A stretch of 64,000 nt of DNA from Tetracentron sinense (taxonomy: Eukaryota; Streptophyta; Magnoliopsida; Trochodendrales; Trochodendraceae). The stretch covers positions 15,874,938 through 15,938,937 of the forward strand of contig CM026574.1 of NCBI GenBank assembly GCA_015143295.1, given 5' to 3'. Below are positions 12,342-24,089 of the stretch, one piece after another; the stretch's first letter is position 1, and the number at the start of each line of letters is the position of its first letter. A program made the position numbers and the translations under genes. The notes beneath the pieces are model-generated. The model searched no databases and was not told the origin of the DNA. It was given only the letters and a program-made list of their open reading frames with translations.

Positions 12342-13899
12342 AGAGAAGGGGTTATGCACCTCACATAGATGAATTTATCTATAGTCTTCTACTATAAGCA
12401 AGACATTGTTTTGGTGACGTGGCACTCTCTCAAGACTGCTCTCATTTTCTCTCTTTAGTTAGATGTCACTTAAGCAATGTCAAAACCAATCTCTCTATCC
12501 TCAACGTGGACACAATGGCAAAGTATCTTCTCTCCAATGGTCACTTAAGTGAGCCCAAGTACATCTCCCTCTTTTTCATTAGCATGGTGGGACGAACCTC
12601 TTACTTTTCCCCATCTATAACACCTCCAACCCATCCCCCATTTTCATCTTTTTGTCTTCGTTCACAATCTCCATTTTTCATCTTTTTGCCTCATTCACCC
12701 CAGTAGTAACTATACATTCACTACTTTGTATCCCCCCATCTCCCATCTTCTCCCCAATCGTCACAAAATGAGACTCTTCTTCAATAGAGTTGCATACCAG
12801 AGAAAGGTAGCGGCATCAAGGCAGCATAGGAGAGGGTCGATAGTCATAGATTGAGCAAGCAAATCTACAATACAGTGGGTATCTAAAAGGGAGTGGACCC
12901 CATGAATATGCAAATCAGATACAGAGATGTTGCCAACCATATATAGGGTATGCTAATACTTGTCATTTTCTTTTTATTCATCATCAGTCCAATTTGTAGT
13001 ATATGCATATGTAAGTTCAGATTGATTTTTCTTTTATTATTTGACATCTTTAGTTACTTCAATGATTTATGTCTAATACTTTCATTTGATGGGTCCTATG
13101 GTGCAGGTAGGAGATCTTAATCCCTCACATGGGTGTTGCAATACATAAATTTCTTAATGATGAGATTTAACATTTTGGCTGACCAGGCTCTAAAGGTAAG
13201 ATCAATTTAAAGAAATGGGTTAGGAAAAATACACTTCATTTTTCCTTTCTTATTGAGTTTCTCTAAATATCAATTGGTAATTCATTCCCGAAGTTTAATC
13301 CACATTGGTTGTTTCCTATATATGTATATAAAATTGTGCACTTGGGGGTTGTACTCTCTTACAATTTCATACTTCTTCAATACTGAACCAAGCCATATGC
13401 TGCTTTAAATCTTTGTAGGCTGTCTATGTTCTTTATAGGGATGATCACGTCATGAAGCTCCCATACTTCATTGCGATAACTGGGTTTTATTGGTGCGATA
13501 TTCGCCTCTTGGGTTCAACATTTCGGCCACCTAGCCTTCGTATTTAATATGGATTGTTGTGCAATCTTAATACACGCATATTGGATATAAAATTAAGGGA
13601 AGATGAGTTTGAACATGGATTTTTGAGGTTGGTTACCTTAAGAGTTTTTTTTTTGGCCTTTTGATAACCTAGCCTTGGTGTGTGGGTGAGTGGGTGTGTG
13701 TGGTGCCCCGTGTGTGTGTTTCAAAGTAACAAGTTGTGGAAGTGAATGTGTTACAAAAAAAAAAAAAAAAAAAACGTGTGATGTGGGACCAAAAATAGTC
13801 TCATATCGGTTAAGAAATGTGGTGTTCAAGTGATGTTGACTATTAAATAGGTGTTGAGAAAGAGAGAAGGGCCAAGGCTCCAAGAGTTGGCCACTCATA
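12342..13899. other. No gene recognised
   Basis: Moderately AT-rich single-copy-looking sequence with short ORFs lacking motifs. It includes a GT-rich stretch at 13678-13725 (GTGTGTGGG type) and a 20-A run at 13754-13774. Nothing else could be supported. Confidence 0.4.
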
Positions 13900-14175
13900 T
13901 GCTCGGTTTGGTTCGATGAGAAGGGTCAAATGAGTTGGCAATTCCCTTATTTGGCTCAGCTTAGCTCAATCAAAAGAGATTTTTAAAAAAAAAATTAATT
14001 TAATAATTATTTATCATTAGGCTCGTTAAAAGCTCGAGCTCGTTTATGTTTTCACGAGCCGAGTTCAATCAATAGTATTTATGTTTGAACCGAGCTCGAG
14101 CCATAGTAAAAATTAGCGAGTCAAGTTCGAATACCTCACTACTCGGCTCGTTCGGCTCGACTATCACCCCTAACT
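13900..14175. mobile_element. Fragment of a GCTCGAG-rich hAT-like element
   Basis: Repeated CTCGAGCTCG, GAGCCGAG and CGGCTCG motifs resemble the intron-1 hAT MITE in composition. The right end reads TCGACTATCACCCCTA, a hAT-like CACCCCTA terminus. The matching left TAGGGGTG end was not found, so the left side seems lost or diverged. Confidence 0.4.
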
Positions 14176-14589
14176 ATGAGGCTATATTGTTATTATAAAA
14201 ACTAAGATTAGATAGATAAACCCTAGGGTTGCGTTCGGTTCGGGAAAGTGAGTGGGGAAAAGAAAATAGAAGAAAGGGAAAGAAAAGAAAAAGTACGAAG
14301 AAAAGTGAAAGAAAGTAATCTTTTGAAAGGGACAAAAATGCCCTTATAAGTGTAACCATTAGAAAATGTTGAAACTTGAAAGGGGTATAATAGTAATTTT
14401 CTTTTCCAACAACCTTGTTTTGTGGAGGAAATTTTTTTTTAGTAAAAGTTGTTGTACGGACACAACTATAGAAAAAGTTGGTTTTAGGAATTTGTGTCTT
14501 TCTCTTGTACCGAACACCAACCAAACAAAAGAAAAATAGAATTCTCTTACTTTACCCCCCCCCATTTTCTCTTTAACCGAACAAGGCTT

Positions 14590-14822
14590 AGGGGTGAGAA
14601 AATATTAACCATAGTTAATGAGTGTTAACTAATCTGAGGTTAATACTTTTTTATTTTTATTCTAAAAACCAAGTTAAGATGGATGAACCCTAGGGGTGAA
14701 TGAATCTTAACCGCAATTAATGAGTGTTAACTATTTGAGGTTAATACTTTTTTATTCTAAAAACCAGGGTTAGTTAGATGAACCCTAGGAGTGAGTCAAT
14801 CTTAATCATAGTTAATAAGCTA
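14590..14822. repeat. ~110-bp tandem repeat, about two copies
   Basis: Units contain GGGTGA..ATCTTAACC..AGTTAAT..AGTGTTAACT, GAGGTTAATACTTTTTTA, TTCTAAAAACCA and GATGAACCCTAGG. The same wording recurs in arrays at 53585-54217 and 55180-55390, near 60210, and inside foldback MITEs at 52019 and 61523. The next stretch, 14830-15190, is very AT-rich with no gene. Confidence 0.7.
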
Positions 14823-15189
14823 TTTAAAGCGGCATGTGGCAGCCTGGGATTCCAACCAGTGGAACGCAAAAGCAGAAAGAATCATTTCTCTTATATATAC
14901 CAAAATTTTGTATATTATAAAATAATATTTTATTAAAATTTAATATATTTATATAAACATTATTATTTATTTTTAAAAATAAACATATAAATTTTTGAAA
15001 TTTTGATAAAAATATCAAAATATTTTAGAATATTTCAGAATTTTAATAAAAATAATAATAAAACTATTTTGAAATATCATTGAAATTCCAAGATTTAGAA
15101 AATTTTGAAATCCCGTCTGAAATAGCGTTTCCCGAAATCTAAGTCATATCGATACTAGGTGGCTGGGTGAAACCGGATTTCGTGAAATT

Positions 15190-17603
15190 TCACGAAGTTG
15201 GAATTTTAAACCTTGAAAGGGATCTTGGTGGAGGGATTTATGGAGGGTTTGAATGGGAGGTGTTCTAGTGTCGCTTGGTGCATGGGATAATGGTGTGTGG
15301 TGGTATGGTGCACATCACTCCCCTGCCCTTGAAAAAGCACTTGACCTCAAGTGCAAAAATATAGACAGTGCTGCTAGATCTTTGATAAAATCAAAACTTT
15401 GGTAGTTTGGTCGCTTAACAAATCGATGATCAAGGATTGAGAGAAATACCACTTGAATCACACCATCGTCGTTGATTGGAGGCAATTCGAAGGAGAGTAT
15501 TGCACGTGAGCTTAATTTCTTCTTAAGCCAAGAGATATGAAAGACCAGGTGTATACGTGACCCTTCTGGGCCTCTATCAATTCAAGTTTATAAGCAACAG
15601 GTCCGATCCTCTCGAGAACCTTAAAACGGTCCAAAGAATCGGGGGACTAATTTTATTGAGTGGCAAAATGCAACTGTGGATTGGCGGTAGTATTTTATGC
15701 GTACGATAACCCAATCACCAATGGCAAATTCTCGTTCAATGCGTTTCTTGTTGGCTTGTAATTTCATACGTTCACGTGCCCCTAGTAAAATTTATTTCAA
15801 AATGCACAATATTAAATTTTGGCTTCATAATGTGATATCAACTTGATGAACCGGAGACCTGCCCTCCTAGGGAGCAAGGGAAGGAGACATTTTGCCATAA
15901 ACAACGTCATAAGGGGACATTTTAGTAGATTCATGATGCGAAGTTGTACCACCATTCAACCCGCACTGACCGGTTAACCTAGTTATGTGGTTTAGTGTCA
16001 ATAAAGCAACGTAGATACGCTTCTAAGGTACAATTGACCACCTCCGTTTGGTCATCGCTTTGGGGTTGGTAGGCCGTACTCATGCACAATTGACTGCCCT
16101 ATGATTGCCAACATTCATTCCAAAATATGCTAAGAAAGATGGAATCATGATCACTAACAATGGAGTAGGGTATGCCATGAAACTTTAAAATGTTTGTTAA
16201 AGGCTTCGCCAAAACACTTGAAGCGTGTAGGGATGTGCGAGGGGCACAAAGTGACCAGACAATTTTGGATAGGAGGTCCACCACAAAAAAAATAAGTCTG
16301 TTGTCGTTGGACTTAGGCAAGTAATCAATAAAACCAATCGAGAGGTCAGTCCAAAAGTGGTTAGGAATAGGTAGGGTTTGTAGGAGGCCGGCAGACACAT
16401 TTTCAGATTTACTCCGTTGACAAATATTACATTCCTAAATATAAAGCTTAACATTTCGATTCATACCTCACCAATAGAAGATGTTTGCCGCTCGTTTGTA
16501 CATCTTCTTGTACCTCGAGTGAACAATTGATGGAGTATCATGGATGTTTAAACGAAGAGATGAAGAAGAGCTAGCACAATGTGATCTTTTCGTCGTACGA
16601 GACAGTCATGAAAGGAGTAGTGGCAAAAATTCTCATTCTTGATTGTAAGACGATGGATGAGAGGTTGTAGAATGGGGTCATCCTTGTAGCCTTTCTTTCT
16701 ATCCGCCAACCCATCCCAAATGGTCTGAGATAAAGCATAAAGAGAACCACGATCAAAGCGTCGAGATAAAGCATATGCGGTAGTATTATCGGTACCCTTC
16801 TTATAAATAATTTCATAATCGTACCCCATCAATTTGGTTAGCCACTTTTGTTGAGTTGGAGTAATAATACATTGATCAAGGGAATGTCTGAGGCTCACAT
16901 GGTCGGTCTTAACAATGAAGCATCGACCCAATAGATTAGGTTGCCATTTACCCACGACGTGCACCATAGCTAGCAACTCCTTCTAATAAGTAGAATAACC
17001 AAGACATTTACTGGATAATTCCTTGCTAAGGAAGGCGATCGAGCGACCTTGTTGCATAAGGATGTTACCAATTCCATTAACGGAGGCGCCACACTAAAGA
17101 ATAAAAGGCATTGTGAAGTTGGGCAATGCAAGAACGGGGGCCTTGGTCATTGCATCCTTGAGGGACTGAAATGCTTTCAAAGCTTCATCGGACCAATGAA
17201 AGAAATCCTTGCGAAGGAGGACCGTTAAGGGGCCACTGAATTGTCCATTATGTGCAAGTAATTTTCGATAATAGACGACGAGACTAAGGATGCCATGTAG
17301 GACTTTAAGATTGCGTGGCGTGGGCCAATCCACCATGCAAGCAATTTTCTACGTGTTGGCACATACTCCTTCCTGGTTGATCACATGTCCAAGGTATTCC
17401 ACACTAGTATGGCCAAAGGTTCATTTGGAGCGTTCAGCAAAAAGTTGGTGGTGTTGTAAGAGCTCGAGAGTAATGGTGACGTGATGCAAGTGTGAGTTTC
17501 AATCCTTGCCGTAGATAAGAATATCATCAAAAAAGACCAATATGTACTTACAATGGTAGTGCCGAAAGATGTCATTCATTAAACTTTGGAAGGTTGATGG
17601 AGC
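15190..17603 (-). pseudogene. Ty3/gypsy pol remnant: rest of RT, RNase H, integrase, 3' end
   Basis: Read on the minus strand from 17603: RT (APSTFQSLMNDIF, ILVFFDDILIYGKD with the FFDD catalytic motif); connection (VDWPTPRNLKVLHG..YYRKL); RNase H (TDHVSLRHSL..QQKWLTKLMGYDYEI); integrase zinc region (ECNICQRSK) and core (FWTDLSIGFIDYLPKS, IVSDHD, STAYQPQSDDQTEVVN); then a post-integrase tail (FFGPF.VLERIGPVAYKLEL). Stops and frameshifts are scattered, so it is dead. It ends in a purine tract AAGGGCAGGGGAG just before TGATGTGCACC at 15317, which fits a PPT and 3' LTR start; the LTR remnant runs to about 15190. It is contiguous with 21034-21372 once the 3.4-kb insertion is removed. Confidence 0.85.
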
Positions 17604-18516
17604 ATTAGTATCACACCCCGAAAATATATACACAAAATACCTTATATTTATATAGGTTCAAAGACGTGAACTTGGGACATACCTCAAAAGTAAATGAAAT
17701 TCATGACAAATAAAAATCATTGAGATATATAGACGAGCAATTCTAAAGTCAAACAATAATAAAAGTGTATTTCTAAGTTCTCCTCAAAGTTCTTACACAA
17801 TCTCTCAACTCTCAATACGACAAAAAGAAATTTTCTTCTAGATTGCTCAGCTCCTCAAAAGCCCTAATTGACCTTCAGGTATTTCCTGAAAATATCAACA
17901 TAACAAGAGTGAGCCATAAACCCAACAAGATAAACACATAGTATACACGCAACACATTGATCAGCAGGTCATAATTACATTTTACTCAATATGAAATTAA
18001 TGATGGTTCAAGTGAATTTATTTTCCTCATTTGAATTACTTGGTCCACATCTGGCGGCCCCCTTGGCAACGCTTCACAGAATAGATGAAGTCACATGCTA
18101 ACATCTCTACGGCAGCCCCAACAATGCCCCACGACACGAATTAAGATTGTACATGTCCTCTTTTGGTAGCCTCTAGTCATACCTCACAGATGTAGATGAT
18201 CACACACCTGTCCTCTTTTATTGGTCCTCGGCAACACCTCATTGATGCAGATGAAATTGTACGCCGTCCACCCAAGGTCAAGTAATTTCTTATTTAAAAA
18301 TAATAATTACGTTATATCTTCTCCGCCACAGCGTCTCATACCACTTGTAGCAAAGGCCGATCTAACTTGTAAGTTAGTTATATCCTTCTCGCTACCGCAC
18401 TACAACGTCCTATAATACCATAACAAGATGAATCTAACTAAGCAAGGGCAAGGTCAAAGCATTTTGAGCAGTTCATACAATCATGCACATTATAGGATAA
18501 CAATGATATGAATGTA

Positions 18517-20176
18517 CTAGCAAAAACCCCGTGCAAATGCACTGAGTGTTGAAAGAAAATGAATAAAAAAAAATATGATGAGAAAATTGAAAATATATAG
18601 TAAGAAAAGAATATAAAAATAAAATAGAACAAAAATGATGATAGCTTAGTCATCTCTTGTGAGATTTTTCATATGTATCATATTAAAAGTAGCTAATTTA
18701 ATCATTTAAAAATTCATAATTTTATTGTTATATATAAATTTTTATCTTATTATTATATAACTTCAAGAAAGTAAGTTTGCATCATTATAAAAAAAATTAT
18801 CTCATCTCATCTAAAAATTTAACGTGTCAAAATTATTTAAAAGCTTTAGAGATGATGACATTTCTGGTAAATAAATAAGTTCTTTAAAAAATTCTATTTA
18901 AATAATTAGTTATTATAAAGAAAAGTTTACATAGAAGAGAAAATGTTAATCTCTTCCTATTCTTCAACCAATAACAACATCTAATTAAATCTTTTTCTAG
19001 TGGGACTCATTTTAACACTATCACTGATTTGCATAATATAACAAAATGCAAAATAAAAATCAAATAGAGATACTATGTCAAGAAACTCAATTTCTTATAG
19101 AGTATTTACTAATTAGAGAGTTAATATAATTAATTATAACATAAGTAAATCAATATAATTTATATTTATTTATATATAAGGAGAGATTTAGGATAGACTA
19201 TTATTTTAGGAAAAATCTATTTCCTTTGTTTATTATTGTTAATTTTTTTTTTTACAATTAATTGAGAGATGAAGAACCTTAGATGAAACCACTTGACACT
19301 TTAACATCAATGAATATCAAGAATAAATTAAATTTTATTTTGTACTCCTCATATCAATGATAGCATGAATCTCATTAATTTCAATGAGAATAATCTATGT
19401 TATTTTAAATTGTTACTGCAAGAGAAAAATAGAAAACCCAAAATAGTGCCTAAAATACAATAATACTCTGTCAAAGCTCCATGTAGAGACCCATAATTAT
19501 AAAGATAAGTAATGCCAGAACCACAGTTTCCAATAACATTGAATTACTCAAAATATAGTACCTGAAAATGCACTCATATCATAATGCACCAAGACTTAAG
19601 AACTTCTTAATAGTTGCCGTGAAAACAAACTTCTTAGGATTTCCACTCTAGATGCTCCAATGTTTAGGAAAAACCTCCCTGCTGAACCATACTAACTAAA
19701 ATGTACAACATATCAAATCCTTACAGGTTTGAGAATGAAAAGTGTTTTGTGGATTTGTTTACTATTTATAAGGGATTAATGAGAAGGCAGACCAAGAGTT
19801 AAAATTTGAGGGTGGTAGATGTTACAATTTTATAAATTGCAATTAAAAAATGAGAATGTGGAGGGAAGGAAGAAGAGACCTTTAGACTTCATATTGTTAA
19901 TAATTTAAATGTTACAACTTAATTAGTTGCAATTAAAGAATAGAATTAGAAGAAAAAATAAATATTTATTGTTACACTTAAAAAAAAAAAAATGTGAGTG
20001 AGTGAAGGTGAACAATTAACCCATCACTTTATTAAGAAGGAAGAGCAATAATTAAAAGGGTGACGTGACATTTTCTTATTTGATCAATTAGAAGTATGTT
20101 GCATGAACCATAATAGAATATAGAGGCCAATGAGATATGCCACGTGGAACCAACCAGCATATAGTATCAGTATAGA
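18517..20176 (-). mobile_element. Non-autonomous Helitron, ~1.66 kb
   Basis: On the minus strand it starts after host A with TCTATACTGATACTATATG at 20176. It ends with the short hairpin GTGCATTTGCAC, then GGGGTTTTTGCTAG at 18517, followed by host T. This matches A|TC...hairpin...CTAG|T. The body is AT-rich with no RepHel protein and no recognisable captured gene. Confidence 0.7.
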
Positions 20177-20375
20177 TTTACGCTCAAACCGGCATTATTA
20201 TCATTAAAAAAGGTGTATAAATTAAATAGAAAGGAAAAAATGTGATTATATTAGAAGGAATCCTAAACATACTTTATTTCTAACCCAAAACCTCCATAAT
20301 CAACCTCACTTCTTCCTTGATTGTTTCTAACCATTTAATACACTAAATGCATCATTAAAAACAAGGACTTTGCTA

Positions 20376-20511
20376 CTGAGACCCCATTAGGGCCGAGACC
20401 ATGCTCTAAGAGCATGGGATTTCAGGGGTCCATTTCACATGGTAGGCCCCACCTGAAATCCCGTGCTCTTAGAGCATGGCCTCGGTGGTCTCGACCCTAA
20501 GGGGGTCTCAG
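20376..20511. mobile_element. 136-bp palindromic MITE
   Basis: It begins CTGAGACCCCATTAGGG and ends CCCTAAGGGGGTCTCAG. The arms also share TGCTCTAAGAGCA and GGGATTTCAGG in inverse order, leaving a centre of about 20 bp. The right arm carries an extra CCGAGGCCA-like insertion. No clean target duplication is visible. Confidence 0.8.
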
Positions 20512-21033
20512 AAGCTTTATCCTAAAAACAATCCTATAATGATTTTAATACTCAAATATGTGTTCACTTGCCTCAACTCCTAGAGATTTAGGGTTTCTAG
20601 AAGAGGAAAGACCACCTAGATGGGTTTTGGTTTTGCTTGAAGGAAACAATCCCGCCACCAAGGAATCTCGCTCCTCGAGCCTCGAACCGTGATCTTCAAG
20701 CTTGGACAAACCCCAACCCTAGGACTCCTCTCCTCCGAAGCCTTCTCATTTAGTTTAGGTTTCTATGAATGTGCAAAATGAGTTATCATTAGCTATTTAT
20801 ACCAAACCCTATTTTGTGCTTTTACATAAATGCCCCTACCACTTGTTGTTTGGTTACAAACCTAAGTTATACTTTTAATGTGTTATGCTCCTTTTTAATT
20901 ATTTCACTTAAGATAATTAGTTTCTCATTGCCAAACAATTTACGTAGATATTTACTAAAATACCATTGGATTAGGGAAATGACATAAATACCCTTACTAA
21001 TTAAATTCTGAAATTTAGAATCACTACAATTAG

Positions 21034-21372
21034 TGAGTCCAAAAGACATGACAGAAAATTCATAATGCCCAACATGTGTGCGAAAAGCAGTCTTGGAGAA
21101 ATCCTCATGATGTATCCGAATTTGGTAAAAAAGCGAGACCCATGATATTCATCCAATAATTCATCGACGATCGGAATTGGATATTTAGCCTTGATAGTGG
21201 TGGCGTTTAAAGCACGGTAATCCATGCACATAAGCCAGGAGCCATCTTTCTTGAGAACTAAAAGCACAGGGAACGAGTATGGATAGGTGTTTGACCTAAT
21301 GATATTTGCATCAAGCATTTCTTGCACAATTTTTTTTAAATATGGGTACTTATAAAATCGTACATCGAAAAT
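21034..21372 (-). pseudogene. Ty3/gypsy reverse transcriptase, N-terminal part (remnant)
   Basis: Minus-strand reading gives YKYPYLKKIVQEMLDANIIR, then FPVLLVLKKDGSWLMCMDYR, ALNATTIKAKYPIPIVDELL and, after a frameshift, IRIHHEDFSKTAFRTHVGHY and EFSVMSFGLTN. The usual LDLRSGYHQ segment is missing, so there is a small deletion. This is the upstream half of the pol remnant at 15190-17603, separated from it by the ATTAG-flanked insertion. Confidence 0.85.
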
Positions 21373-21639
21373 ACAGGTACCTACAAGGTTACACGTTTGA
21401 AAATGCAGGTACCCAAAGTATTCCTTATTTTTTTTCTCAAAAATGCCCCTCAAATTTATATACTATGTATGCACGTGCACACCACATATATACGATATTA
21501 TTTTGATGCAATAATTTGTAGTTGATCTCACATACATCTCACTTGTGGCCCACTATTATATACCTTTACTATTATAAAAAGAATAAGCCAGTTAAAAACA
21601 TTGGTTGAATTTTGTCATAATGACAAAATTACTCTGATT
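21373..21639. other. Spacer with a Helitron-like 5' end fragment
   Basis: No gene. At 21562-21640 the text CTTTACTATTATAAAAAGAA followed by AAGCCAGTTAAAAACATTGG matches two more copies at 33257 and 33345. These look like 5' ends of one Helitron family, and one of them was the landing site of the Ogre-like element. Confidence 0.45.
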
Positions 21640-21644
21640 CTTAT

Positions 21645-24000
21645 TGTGAGCATGGGATTTTCCAACCCACTTTCACAATTATATGTTTTGACTTGAGTCG
21701 CCACCTATTCATTCTTAGGGATAGATCCCGGGTATTTGTTTGTTTGGATAAGGCAAATGGTCTTTACAGAGTTAGGGTAAGCGGTTCGATTAAGTCCTGG
21801 GGAAGGTATTAGGCACCCCAAGACCTCCGTTTTATAACGGTTACCTACTCCCTAAACTTAAGCCAATTATAATCTCAAAGTTTAATTAAAATGTCCAAAG
21901 TTTTTAAGTGAGTGCTAATCCAAGAAAAATAGAAAGCTAGATGGCTAGGGTCGAACCCGAATTGAGTTGCCTACGTACTCACATGGTGAGATCAGACCGA
22001 GCGTAGTTCTGGCACATGAGCCCGTGCCGAGGCTAGGGGGGAGTGTGTGTGTGCATAGGATGGTCAAAGGGTCTAGCCTAGAAGGCTATGGTTTAGTTGA
22101 CCGGGGAGGTCAAGTGCACAAGTGTTAAGTCTAACCGCGGTTAGAGGGTATTTATCCATGGTTAGATGAGCTAACCAAAGCTAAGAAGGTCCTACAAGTC
22201 TCTTTTTGGTCTTTTTGTATTTTTTATATTTTTTGAGATTTTTGGGGATATTTGAATGTTTTTTATATTTTGGTTATATTTGAATGTTTTTGGTGTTTTG
22301 AGATTTTATCATGTTTTTGGTATTTTGAGATTTTATCATGTTTTTGAATTTTCATATAGGTAAGGTTTTGACAAACTTAACTAAAGTCAAATTTAGTCCA
22401 AGAGTTTGGCTAAAAGATTATAGTTTAAGACATAAAGATGGATGTGCCTTATGAATAGTAAATGATCTATTACCAACACCTATTTTGTTGGATTGATGTT
22501 GATAATAGATCAAATACCATTGTCTTTAGTATGAAACATTTTTAAGAATGTTCTCTTTAAGTCCTTACACCATCATTTATCTTAAGTCCTTAAACCATCA
22601 CCTACCCATTCAACATAGAAGATGAAGGAAAAATAAAGAAATGAAAGAAAATGAAAACTCATCCTCTCCCTTTTAAGGTGGTTCATTTACACAATTATTA
22701 ATGATGTAATGTTGCTCTAAAGAATGTTAGGGAGGGGATGAGCTTTCGCAAAAAATTCTAGAAAGAGGACTAGAATCTCAAAAGAAAACAAAATGAAAAA
22801 GAGAGGTATAGCTTTAGCTTCCACTCTCCATGGGCCTACCCATATCCACACTTGTGGGTACATAAAAAAGAAGAAAATATGTACATGGAAAGGAAAAGAA
22901 AAAATGAGCATCTCCTTGCCTTTGATATGGGGTCCCTGTACACCATTAGATTGGTGCGGAGAGGCCCAACTATGCTTGAGAAATGAGAGATCAAGAAGAG
23001 AGTACCAAATAAAAAAAAAGATAAAAAAGAAGAGAAAATGAAAGAATGATTGCCTACTCCTCCAAGAATTCTCCTTCAATGCTCCAAGGGGTAGGGTTTT
23101 AGAATCCACAAAGGAAGAGAATTAGTGAAGAACTCTAAACTTTTAGTCTTAGAATTCTTTCCAAACTCTAAACCTTAGTTTCTTCTCCCTTCTTCAAACT
23201 CAAGAGAAACACAAGTGCGTGGGAACCTTCTAGGGGTCTTGAGGGATGGATCTAAGGAGCTAAGGGATTGATATTTATAGGAAAACTAAGAGGTTGGGTT
23301 GTGTCTTTTACATGGGGGATAAAATGAGCTAGTGGGTAAAGACTTGAGTGTTGTAAGGTGAGTTGATAGATTGAGTGTTGTAAGGAGTATAAGAGAGTTG
23401 ATGGTTGAGTATTGCAAGGGGTGTAAGAGAGGTGTAAGAGAGTTGGTAGGTTGAGTGAACTATGAGTTATATGGGTATGGGTTGGTGTAAGAGAGGTGTA
23501 AGAGAGTTGGTGGGTTGAGTGAACTATGGGTTATATGGGTATGGGTTGTAAGATATAGGGTAGGTGGATATAGATATATGGATTAGGTCTTATGAATCCT
23601 TAGTTATTAGTAGATGGGTCATGGGTTATGATTATTGGATTTTGACTATGACATTTGGGCTTGGGCTATGGAAATAGGCTTTGGCTTAGGCAATTGGGTG
23701 ATTGGATATTTGGGCTTGACTACTTGGGTTGGGTAATGAAATTAGGTAATTGGGTTTGATTGAGTTGTTTAGGTATAAGTTTGGTCAAATGGGCTTGGGC
23801 CTTGGGTATACCTAGGGCTTATTAGGGTTAGGCTAGGGCTACCTAGGGTTTGGGTTTAGGACTACCTAGGGTTAAGCTTAGGTTAACTAGGGTCTTAACT
23901 AGGGTTTAGTCTTATGGTTAAGGGTTTACCTAGGGTTTGGTTTGGACCATGGCTAAATTAATTAACCACGGTTAAGAGGTGTAAAAATAGGGTGCTGACA
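21645..24000 (-). repeat. 3' LTR of the Ogre-like element
   Basis: 2356 bp, matching 30810-33240 along its whole length. In plus orientation 23380-23530 contains a short minisatellite (GGTGTAAGAGA, GTTGGTGGGTTGAGTGAAC). This copy has fewer units than the other LTR, which explains most of the 75-bp length difference. ORFs of 80-130 aa inside it are shared by both LTRs, are low complexity, and are not genes. Confidence 0.9.
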
Positions 24001-24013
24001 GCTGCCCCTCTTT
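24001..24013 (-). promoter_or_regulatory. Polypurine tract of the Ogre-like element
   Basis: The minus strand reads AAAGAGGGGCAGC directly before the 3' LTR start TGTCAGCACCC. This is the expected plus-strand priming site for reverse transcription. Confidence 0.8.
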
Positions 24014-24089
24014 GTCGGAGAATGCGAAGTTGGAAATTGAACGACAAAGACTAGAATCACCGTATTTTTACACCAGAGCACGCAAGGTA

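Larger units (their letters stand above)
17609..21028 (-). mobile_element. 3.4-kb insertion in gypsy RT, flanked by ATTAG
   Basis: ATTAG at 17604-17608 and 21029-21033 flanks the segment. Deleting it rejoins the RT phrase SFGLTN + APSTFQSLMN. Read on the minus strand it starts TGTAGTGATTC and ends CGGGGTGTGATA, close to LTR-type TG..CA ends with a decayed final dinucleotide. It is probably a large solo LTR or LTR derivative that later received a Helitron (18517-20176) and a foldback MITE (20376-20511). No coding sequence was recognised. Confidence 0.7.

Noticed and set aside
15190-21372. Functional gypsy polyprotein
   Set aside because: Stops, frameshifts, a missing RT segment and a 3.4-kb insertion make it a remnant.
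22717-23109. 130-aa ORF, also seen in part at 31993-32244
   Set aside because: It lies in both LTR copies, is low complexity (Phe/Ile runs), and has no family motif.
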